From Hydractinia echinata (lineage: Eukaryota > Cnidaria > Hydrozoa > Anthoathecata > Hydractiniidae), in contig JASGCC010000125.1 of the NCBI GenBank assembly GCA_030067915.1, forward strand, positions 434,001-498,000: a stretch of 64,000 nt of DNA. The letters run 5' to 3'. This document shows, one piece after another, positions 11,124 through 21,771 of this stretch; position 1 is the first letter of the stretch, and every line of letters starts with the position of its first letter. A model generated the notes under the pieces. It saw nothing but the letters and a program-made list of their open reading frames with translations, ran no database searches and was not told the DNA's origin. The position numbers were made by a program, and so were the translations under genes.

Positions 11124-12805
11124 ATCCCCATGCGGTGGACGGGGAAAATCATTGTGACGTAAGCAAAACAGCCGGTTTCGTCACTTAACTTCTTTCTTTT
11201 TTTTAGGCGCGAAAGTGAGGGTGAAGTGAATGGATCAAAGCACACATACAAGAATCGCACCTTGTATTTCAACATGTTCAATGTTTTTTTAATTTCTGAG
11301 ATTGTTACGGTCAGAGTTTTGTTGAATTTCTTTCCACTTACTTAACGTGATATTTTTATGTTCTGACTAGCTGTTATGTCGGATTTTATTTTATTTCTCA
11401 AGCAATCTATTTACGCTATGGTGACAAAAATGTAAAATTTGATGTTTTTTCTTAGTCGTTGTAATTTTCGCTCCAGGAAATAATAACCAAAAGCCAAATG
11501 ATTTATTTTAAGTAATACCTTAAACATTTTATTCAAATACTGTCATTTTTTCGTACAGACTGCCCATCGGCTCGTGTAACAGGCATGCAAATCTATCTCT
11601 AGCGGTAATGTAACATCGTTACAGTCTGAGGGGAGGAAGAGCCAGCAGTTAGGATGTAATCCCCAAGAACCCCGTCACTTTGTGATCGTAATTCGTACTG
11701 ATTTATGAATGCTTTATTTCCGGTGATTTTTTTTCGTTAGTAAGAAATAAAATTTTTCTTTCTGAAAACTTCGCAAATCCAGGAATCATTGCCTCATATT
11801 ATCAAAGGTCTTTACGTGAAAATTTACCATTAGCTGGAAGCAAAAAAAAGAAAAATCAACGACTAAAAAAGGGTGTTTCCTCCCTTTCTTGCCACCGAAG
11901 CCTCGTATTTGCGATTTTTGTTGGCGTCCTATTCAAGATTTTCAGAGCAATGAGAGCAACGGACCAGATAACTCAAACCCGTCAAATTGACGTTTTATTT
12001 AAAAAGTATGTATATGCAAAACTCGATCTTACAGCCAACGTAGTACGAATAAAAACAAAAATTTATTGTACAGCAGAAGATGGATGTTGACAGCATTAGC
12101 TACCACCGTCCACTTAAACAAAAATTTAGCGTGTAACGCACACCCCTTGCGAACCGGTCGAAGATATTCAAACAAACGGGCGTGTAAATCTTTTTTTTTT
12201 CTCACAAACATATCCAATATTCATCTCATCTTACTTAATATTTACAAGAGTATACTTTGTCGTAAATCCATCTCGCTTTTCCCTTCAAGTGTTATAAAGT
12301 TAAAAAAAAAGTAGCTTAGTGGAATGATGTACTGTAATTGGTCCTTATTTTTATGTTGTTAAGGAGATGTAGTTAACCGTACTGACTAAGAAAAGCCCTT
12401 TTGTCAAACTTTTTTGCGGTTTCGCGTTCTTCACGAAAGATGAAATATTTGGGCAGTTTGCATAAAATATATGGGCAATTTAAAATTTTAAAACATGAAA
12501 TCCCATTTTATTGTTTTCTAACAAATATTGATAAACTTCTTTTTTCATTCGCGAAAATTATCTCCACAAAATTTTGTGACAAAAAAAAAATACGTTTTAG
12601 AATAATACTTCAGCACATCCAACTTTTACAGTTCAAATAAACAAAACAGAAGGGGTGTAAAATGAAGACGTTTTCAATAAATAAAAAATATAACTGGAAA
12701 GTAATATCATGCTGTGTTCTAAATTATTGGCTAAAGAGTTCAGTTATAAACGACGATTTGTCACACTTTCCATGTTTTTTCGTGAAGATAAAACAAAATG
12801 TGCGC
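11124..12805. other. Intergenic between convergent genes
   Basis: This lies between the 3' ends of four-TM gene B (plus) and SETD6 (minus). It is AT-rich and no coding exon is recognised apart from the alternative terminal exon of gene B at 11207-11218. Confidence 0.45.
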
Positions 12806-15800
12806 TCAGGTAAGTGCGGCCAGGAATGTGTTTAAAACTGACCGCTGACCACAGCGAACTTCGTACGCGTTCAACTGATCACGTGTCATGTTTTCCTTGG
12901 AGTTGTTTTCTTTCGCATAAGTATTCAAATTAGTCAATTGTTTCTCCAGCACTCTAAAAAACAAGGCGCGATAATTTAAGAAAATAAAACATGATAAAAG
13001 AGAGAAGAGATTAGACAATTGCTTCCTCTGTAAATCGTTCTCTCGGCTAAAATTACTTCCGACGTCGTTACATTAGTCGGTTAAAAGTACGTTTTTTTTT
13101 TTAATAAAACAGGTCTCGAAGTTCGTATTTACTTAAATTATTTAAAAATTTCTTTACTCAAACTTCGCAGGGTTAAAATACAAACTTAGTTCAAAATGAA
13201 GAAATATCCTACTTTTTAACAGTGTCTCTCCATTCGGGAAGTAACTTTTTGTTCAGGTTTTCTAAATGAAAAGAGATTATTTGAAATAAAGGGCGCGGCA
13301 TGACAGCAATTTATTGTTGTGAAGGCGGTGTATAAGTTTAAAGATGTGATAATAAAGTTGGTTAGGTGATTGATGACAGTCTTAAAGTCGGTTAGGTGAT
13401 TGATGACAGTCTTAAAGTTGGTTAGGTGATTGATGACAGTCTTAAAGTTGTTAAGAAGTTCTAAGCTTAAAACAATTACTAGTAAACAATAAATGTCCGC
13501 AAAAAAAACATCGGTAAATTTTTTTTACCAATATAGTCAATTTTTGCCAAATCATTTTTGAATCTTTGTTGAAAATATATGCAATCGAACTTATCACAAA
13601 TTCTTCTTTCTATATGAAAATTTCAACTAAAATCGTAAGCAGAACACGCTCTGAATGCGAAAAAGGAAAAGCAAAAATCGGCAAAAAAGTAGTCAGCGAA
13701 AAATAGTCAGTAAAAATGGTTAAAAGGCGAAAAAAAGTCGGTAAAAATTAGTAGTATTTCGGTAATTTCAAAGATGTTAGCTCGACAGTGGTTTCAGTGG
13801 TAAATTTATTATTAATCATTAAAAAAATGATTTTTCATTTTTTCGTACGAACCGTGTTTGTAAAATGGCTCGGTCGCTGAACCTTCTTCTTTCGTAAGCA
13901 GTTAATAACCACATCTATTTTAACGGAAATCAAAGTCTGTGGTCACACTCACCGTACGTCATAGAACATGTTATGTCTTCGCCTACAAATTCAATTTCAT
14001 CTGTATCACTATCAACATCACTATCTAACAATTCTTCATTTTCATCTTCACTTTTTTCTTCATTTTCAACAGACACATCATCAGTTGTTTTATCTGCGCA
14101 CAACGCAGCTTCCTTCACGGTTACTTGAGCAGTCGAATTCTTTTCAGTATTATTGCCAACGCAACCTGAACTTACATCAGCATCATTGGAAACGTTTGGT
14201 TCATTAGTCATAGAATTCTTACTAGCTTCAGAATTCATATTTACTTCAGCAGATTTACCTATCTTACAACTACGTGCACTGGATTCATCAGCAACATTTG
14301 TCTCAGTAAATTTATCTCCACAATTAGTTGCGCATTTTATGTCTTGTTCTTGTGGGGAATTACTTTTCTCTTCTGAACTTACACAGACATTGGTTTCTGT
14401 ATCCTTTAATTCTCCCTGCGCACAATTTATGTTTTCGTCACCCGTCAAATTGTCAACATTGTTCGTAACGGGCTCAGTTTTATCAGCGCTTTGGCCGCCG
14501 TGTTCATTATTTTTACAATTACCTGAAATTTGATTTTCAGAACTTCCATCTTCGCACTGCTTTAAGGGTAAATTATTCTCGCTACCGGTTGTTTTTACCA
14601 ACTCCTCAGTTTTACTTACACTACAACTTAAATTATTGTTCGGTAAAGTATCAACTTCCATTTTGTTATTACTCTCTTTTTTATCGACTTTCTCGTCACT
14701 GTCACTTTTATCAATGTGTTTTTGATCACATTGTGTTTTTTCAACATCATCTTCAGAATCATCATCGTCTATAACAATAGCACTTGATTTAGTGTTACCA
14801 ACATGAGAATTTGTATTTTTATCGCTCTGGTGATGTCTATTATTATAGTCCATCAGTTTGTTCGGTATGTTATGTAAAATACCGCCAAAGACTTTATCAA
14901 GGACGTTATTACATGTACCAACGCCGTGACTTGATATACCGACGCCGTGATTACAACAACCGTTGTTTTGCAGATGAAGACGTTTATTTTGTTGTTCTTC
15001 TTCTTCCGCGTCTTCTTCGATTTCTTGCAACTCGACAAATTTCCTTTTCTCGCCTTCTTGCTCGCCTTCTTGCTCACATTCTAGTTCTTCTTCAGTGATA
15101 TCTATCACAGCCACTCCTGAAGAAAGGTCAGTCTTTTTGGCGAGTTTAAGTTTGCGTAATAATTTTTTATAAAACGAATCGGGACGATTACACGCACGCG
15201 CTCTCACCATATCTTCAAACTCGTTCTCGCTCATGTGCCACACCTAAAACAGTAGCATGAATGTAAATTATTTAAAATCAAGTACAACATGGAAAGATCA
15301 ATGTTTGGTTGGCTGTTTTTTTGATGGCAGCCTAAACAGATTTTTACACATGTAACTGTAGTACAATTTTGAGAATGTTGAAAAGACAACATAACGTTGG
15401 ACTAGTTTGTTTGAACTTATTTTTTGAATCTTTGTAACCTTAACCAATTTCCTAACTGAAATGGTACGTAGACCCTTCTACATTATCCCATTATTCGTCA
15501 AAGTACACATTTCACCAGACACAGTAAAAAAAGATACCTTCAAAGCGTGGATCAGGTCAGGACCATTTCTCATCCCATTTTTGTCAAATATAAAAAAATC
15601 GTCCGAGGGAGCGATCAGCTGCAATAACAATAAATGGACAGTTACAAAACAGGTGAAAATCAATTTACTTGTAATGCTGCTTTATTCTCATGAATGATTG
15701 CTGTCTACTAGCATAAAACTTATAAACATATGAAGGCATAAAATAGAAAAAATTTAGCATATTCTCCAGTCTCACGATTTTGAAAGATTTTAGCAGATAA

Positions 15801-18800
15801 AAACAATCTACATACACATCGAGTCAAAAAACAGTCTACATACACATCGAGTCAAAAATCAGTCTACATACACATCGAGTCAAAAAACAGTTGACATACA
15901 CATCGAGTCAAAAAACAGTCTACATACACATCGAGTCAAACAACAGTCTACATACACATCGAGTCAAAAAACAGTCTACATGCACATCGAGTCAAAAAAA
16001 AGCCGCACCGTATTATCGAGGAAGGCGGTCATTGCTTGAAGATATGAGGGAGATATCTTTCCTGTCGCTCCAACAACATTTAAAAAACTTATCACCGCCA
16101 CTGATACCTAGAATAACGGAGGTTAGAAGATAGTGGAGATAATAACGTGAACGTGTATTACATAAACACAACATCCATTCGAACTAATGTCTCTACGAAA
16201 ACAGTCAAATTTACCTAGGATGAAATTAATGAGTACTCACAGATTCGTATTGATTGTTAGGCTCAACATAACCATACATCTGCAACAAAGCAGAATTATC
16301 GAGTTTACCAAATGTGTTGAAGATCTCTTCACCCTACAATACATTTTTATATGCTGTTAAGCAATTTTTTTTGAAACAGGTAGAATATTAGAAATTTAAA
16401 TAGTTAAAATGCAAATCAAAAATTGAATATGAATAATTTTAGACAGAAAAATGATAATGCTTAACAAATAACAATTACAACTTATTGTTGCCGCTATATC
16501 GTCAACATTGTTTTTCTTAGATCTCTGACATATTGTCAGATATTGAATATCTTAACAGGTACAAGATTCCCATGGCCTCTTTGTCCCATAATCCTGACTA
16601 ATTGTGGCATGTCTTAAAAAATGATGATTTCCTTCCTTGTACCAATCAGTCACATCAACACTTTAGTACGGTCAAGAAAACAACCTTGGGTCGGCATAAA
16701 TCACCGATTTTTTATGAAAATATCTGCTATTTTTTTGCTGGGAAAATTAAGTCCACTATATTTCTCATCCAAATTCACGTCAAGGGTCGGTTTCTGTCAA
16801 GCTCCATAAATGTTGTACAAAATTTGTTGTGCAACTGTCGCAAAATCTCTACAACAATTGTTGTACAACATATGTTTTAATTGGCATCGTATTTGTGACA
16901 GTGACAGCAATTCGCACGTTAATAGACAACTTATACATTTACTTTTTCAATTTTCTTGAAACTTTTCATTTTCAAAAAATCTTCCTCGAATATTAAATGA
17001 GCATTGTTGTCGCTGTGGTGATTAAGGATATCAGCCATGGGCATCATGCTGGTTGAACCAGGGCCTTCAGTAAAACTGTATGCCATTACAAATGCAACTA
17101 CACGTTTGTATAAATCCAAGCTGTAATCAGCGACACTAAAAAAAACACATAATGTTAACAGAATCGGTAAATTAATCGTTTTTTCTCTTGAAGGTAAATT
17201 TAACATCTTGTTAAAAACTAACATTTCCTAATTACAATAGCGCCCACGCAACTTCTTTGAAAAACACCCATTATTAATTAAACATCCACACCAGAGCATC
17301 TGCTCATTTTTTTTTCCACTTTCAAAGTTTTAAGATTTTCTCCCTCCACTTTTTAAACTATTTTCAAGGTATCTTGCTATAGTTTTGGCAATGTTTTGAA
17401 GACATAGACATAAACAAACCACAATGTCCAAACAAGTGAATTTTAAAAATACTTTTATTGTAACATTGTGAAAAAAATCCAAGTGTTTTTATACAAGGTG
17501 AATGTTGGCCGTTTTCGGTTTTTAATCTCACGCTGTCAGACATTTTTGAAAATTATTTATTTGCTTGTGATGATATCTAAAACAAATAAATACACTTTAA
17601 AAATATCAAATGTTTTATCTTTTTGCATGCAATTAACAAAAAACCAAGACTTACACAGGGTTCCAATTCTTTTTTCAAAACAAAATTTTAGAAGATTTGA
17701 GGACTTTTGAGGAGATTTTTGTGATTTTTCAGGAGCTTTTGTTAATAAAATTGAGGAGATTTGATGAGAAAAACTTACACTTGTAAAAATGAAGGAACAC
17801 ACAGACTGGCATCTCAATATTTTCTTACCAAAGATAACTAAGAAACTTTGCTTCAAATACAAACACAACAAAAAAAAAGTAATGTTTGCAGGCCACAGCA
17901 ACTACAAGTTGTGGTGATTCAAAATAAATAATACTACTAAAAATAAACTAGCATTTATTTATGAATCATAAATAAAAACTTAATATAAAAAAATAAAGTG
18001 TGTGCAGCTAGAACTATAGTTGAAGAAGTTATCTACAAAATTACCTGTTCTGGGGTGTTTGTTGGCAGAAAAAAAGGGAATAAAAATCAAAGAATGTAAT
18101 CTTCATCCATTGATGTTCCCTTTTTATTCATACTCCTTCCACAAAAATAAGTTAACATCCATGGTAATGTATGGTTATTTCAGTGGAAACAAAAACATAA
18201 TCAACTTTCACGAAAAACGTTTGATGGCACTAACTGAAAAGATAATAACTTACTTCGGACATATATCTTTGTTTCGACATAAAAATGGTAGCACGAATTG
18301 ATTGTACTCATGTTCCATATTGATGATATCGCGCTGAATATCGTAAAATAAACTCATTCCTAATAAAAAGTTGTAATAAACATCTTTGATGATTATAGGT
18401 TGAAAAGATTTGCTGTATTGCTGATGATTGCAGGAAAATATTTACTGTATTGCTGTGAATGAACAGCAATACAGTAAATGGAGTGTTGATCCAGTTTTTA
18501 ACATTTTTGAAAGCAAGGAGGAGTTTGTGAACATTTAATAAAAGCAACAAGGAAAATGTCTCGTTGCTGATGTATTACTTAATCAAAAGTAAAATAAAAA
18601 TAAAAAACACTAGTTTCATTTAAACCTCGTACAAAATTAAGTGTCCATACCTGACAAATTTGCAATTTGATCTCCTGTTGTCCAAAAGAAGGGATGCCCA
18701 AATTCTTTCGCTTCTGGCATCAACCTTAAGTACGGGGCCCAAAATGAATTTTTATTGTTATATTCAAACATTAATGTTAGTAGCAAAGGTATCCAGCCAC

Positions 18801-20915
18801 TTGAAACATCTAAGCTAAAAATAAATAATTAAAAAGAAGTCAAGATGTTAAAAGAAAATCTCAATGTTAAAGTCAAAGTAAAAAATAACGTGCAACGATA
18901 ACGGTAGGGAAGGGTGCAATTAACGGCAACAGGAACCATTTATTAAGCAATGTGCAGCCATGTGATCTGATGTATAATAAGACAAAAAAAGGGAATGGTC
19001 ATGTGATCTGATGTATAATAAGACAAAAAAAGGGAATGGTCATGTGATCTGATGTATAAAAGACAAAAAAAGGGAATGACATCGATACAAAATCATATTC
19101 AATCAGCCATTACACAAAAACAGAAATGTATTGCATTATCAATGTGATACAACTTTTTGTATGGAATATATAAAAAAAAGAACTTTAAGAAATAAACTGC
19201 CAGCACCAAAGTTTTTATTTAATTAGGTAGCCAGCTTCTTGCTTTAGGAAGTTAGAAAAGTTGCTGTATGCTGCATATAAATAAATTATGATTGAATAGA
19301 AAGGTTATATTTTCCTTGCCAATTAGCTAGCCTGATGCATGGTACGCCCACTTGTGTCCAACATGTTGCTTTTTTGTATGGAAATGTGATTGTAGTGTCT
19401 CGTAATTCTTTCTTTGGCCTTCTTAATGACATATTGTCATTATTATTTACTTGCTGATTTAGGTATGCTTACTTGTTTATTTGGAATAACCCAATAACCC
19501 AAAGTATAAAAAGGGTTAGACTTTTCCAGTTGAACACAAAAGAGAATATAGCACATAGGTTACAAAACTTTTTTGCCCTGTTATCTAAAAAGTGATTTGT
19601 CAAATTTTATGTTGACTATGTGCAGTGTATTATTTACACACCTTCTTTCAATATCATCTAACCAATCTTCATAATCAACTATTCTGTCAGCAATTTTACC
19701 ATTATCTGAGTGTAACAAGACTGTTCTTGGAATTACAAACAATGTTTCTCCTTTTTTGATGTCTTTGGTTGCAACCATACCATAACGGTGGCTTGTACCG
19801 ACAAAATCCACTTTAACCTAAAAAGTAAAACCATCATTAAAAATACACATCCTTTGCGTTGACAAAATTATGCTGTTGTGACATGTTTAATTTTAACAAG
19901 TTGTCATTCACCTTGACAAAATTGAGTATATGACATATTATGCAGGGAAGGGGCATCAAATATTAATATCGAGTTTGTAGGGTTCCCACTGATGTTGTAA
20001 CTAATTATTTTAGGATATTAAGGAGAATTTAGGATTTTAGCTGTGTTTTGGATGATTTTTCAATTGGTGGGAAAACCACATGCAAAATTTTAGGAGATTT
20101 TAGGAGAATTTTAATTAGTGAAAGTGTAACTCAAAATGAAAAGAATAAAGGATGTCAAAGGAATTGAACAAATTGAAGACAAATTAGGTTGATCAGATTC
20201 CACATTTAGCTGATGCAGAATATAAATATTTTGGGCTATATTCCACAAAAAATAATGAGTTATAAAAAATGGAGTTTGACAAATAGATGTTCCCTAAAAA
20301 TTAGGAGATTATTAGGAGTTTTTACAAATAATCATAAAATTTTAGGATATTTTAAGATTTATTTAGATGAATTTACAGTAAAAATTTGACGTCTTCTTTA
20401 AAAAGTGCAAGAAAACATCAAAGCATTGCATAATCTCAAGTCTCTATAAAATTTCTGAATTTTCTTGGGGTAAATAAGCTCTAGTATAAAAGTTTCAAAA
20501 ATTTAGATCTTCTTGTGGTTGCTTTTTTAAAAGCATGTTTCTTGTAAAAAACGTGTATATTACTTGCCTTTGAAGAAATTTTGAGGTCATTATCTTTACA
20601 CCATTTCAAAAAACTGTTTAATTTTGTTTCTAAAGTCCACTCTTCACATTCATTGCTGTTCAGAACATTATTGGTTTTCATTTTGTTTTCAGTCAAGCTA
20701 CCAGATGTTGTGGGCTCAGAATCACATTGTTTATCATGAAGATTTTCGTTGTTATTCTGCGGTAAATCCATTTTGCTCTCAGTGGTCTTGGTAACTAAAG
20801 CACCTTCATGGTTTAATGTCTCTTCGCCTTGATTACTCTGTGATGCTTTTTTATTTTCTTCGTTCTTCTTCTCTTTTAACTCATCGTAACCTTCATTAGT
20901 GTTTTCAATAGACAT
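12806..20915 (-). CDS. SETD6: SETD6-like lysine methyltransferase, nine exons, with a giant acidic exon
   Basis: Nine exons join in phase to 855 codons: 20915-20568, 19817-19642, 18814-18651, 18359-18254, 17135-16943, 16333-16241, 15243-13953, 13261-13213 and 12953-12806. SETD6 is a SET-domain enzyme of the Rubisco-LSMT/SETD3 class that monomethylates lysine in RelA and other proteins. Visible motifs are FLKWCKDNDL at the N-terminus, RYGMVATKDIKKGE, SGWIPLLLTLMFE, AYSFTEG, MPMADILNHHSDNNAHL (the D..NH SAM-pocket motif), GEEIFNTFGKLDNSALLQMY, and a C-terminus DQLNAYEVRCGQRSVL that matches the end of SETD6. Human SETD6 is 473 aa. The excess comes from an acidic N-terminal extension and mainly from exon 7 (1291 nt), which inserts an acidic, Ser/Asn/Glu-rich stretch into the substrate-binding domain. 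Intron 1 has a GC donor (AAG then GCAAGT). An AG acceptor-like site lies 6 nt before the ATG. Confidence 0.92.
13357..13450. repeat. 30-bp minisatellite, 3 copies, SETD6 intron 7
   Basis: Three head-to-tail copies of GTTGGTTAGGTGATTGATGA plus ten more bases, with one C/T difference, so they arose recently. Confidence 0.9.
15807..16002. repeat. 28-bp minisatellite, 7 copies, SETD6 intron 6
   Basis: Seven nearly identical units of TCTACATACACATCGAGTCA plus an A-rich end. The open frame across it is only a by-product of the repeat. Confidence 0.92.
18441..18478. other. Perfect 16-bp hairpin in SETD6 intron 3
   Basis: TTTACTGTATTGCTGT, a 6-nt loop GAATGA, then the exact complement ACAGCAATACAGTAAA. 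A partial extra copy of the arm (TTGCTGTATTGCTG) lies about 30 bp to the left. Confidence 0.85.
18959..19078. repeat. 41-bp minisatellite, 3 copies, SETD6 intron 2
   Basis: The unit starts CATGTGATCTGATGTATAAT and continues through AAGACA and an A-run to GGGAATGGT. The third copy has a 3-bp deletion. Confidence 0.88.
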
Positions 20916-21771
20916 GATTTTCTAAAATATTTCAACAACATAAAAAATGTCTGTTACAAAAGTACAAAATAGTTAAATGAACCAAACATAACAAAAACTT
21001 CCAAATTAACAACAGATAAATATTTTGTTATTCTTTCTGTTATATTGTGAACGAAAAATGGAACTAATAAAGAAAACCAACAAACAAACTGAAAAAAAGA
21101 ATATGATATAAAACTAGATTTAAAACCACGTTAAAGAGAAAATCCGTACTCTGTGTGTTATATATGGAATTTGTTCTTGTATACTATTTAGTGCTTTGGT
21201 GGTAAACATTAATATTCTTTCACTAGCACCAGCACTGCAAAAGGACTGTTCTTACACTGCACTTTAGAGTTAAAAAAATTACATAGGTACTGAAGCACAA
21301 AATAGAGCATATGCGGTCAATTGGACATTTTCGTTCACTAAAAATAATTTCATATAAGGCATACTGATGTAGTCAAACAAAATGTTGGGTTAATTTAGAG
21401 GTTGATTTTAAGGTAGAAAACATACCCTTAAAAAGAAAAAACATGCTCTTAAAAAAGCTAGATTATGCTATGTTAAAAGTATACCAACAAAAGTGTTAGC
21501 TAAAATTTAGCAATTGGAACTGATAAGCTTAAACTAGGAAATTCTTTTACACAGTAGGGGTCTTGCACAGGGAAAAGGTTTCTCTGGAAGACGTAGTTAT
21601 TTTAGTTATTACAGGCCATAAAATATCATAAAAACTGGATAAAAAAAATAGCTACATTGTTTTGGAAGGGTTGGGAAATAAGGAACTAACACCTCTGACA
21701 AGACTATTTAAATAAAAAAATACGTAAAAAACAACACTAAAAACAGGAGATTATAAAATTGTAAAACAAAT
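20916..21771. other. PMS2-SETD6 intergenic spacer
   Basis: These 856 bp separate the PMS2 stop from the SETD6 ATG on the same strand. I see no ORF. A TTTTAG acceptor-like site lies at 20922-20925, directly before the SETD6 start. Confidence 0.45.

Noticed and set aside
13968..15098. Several plus-strand open frames of 61-126 codons
   Set aside because: They are antisense shadows of the low-complexity SETD6 exon 7.
19980..20340. TAGGAGATTTTAGGAG-type degenerate repeat, also near 17690 and 49320
   Set aside because: It is too diverged to define a unit or boundaries by eye.
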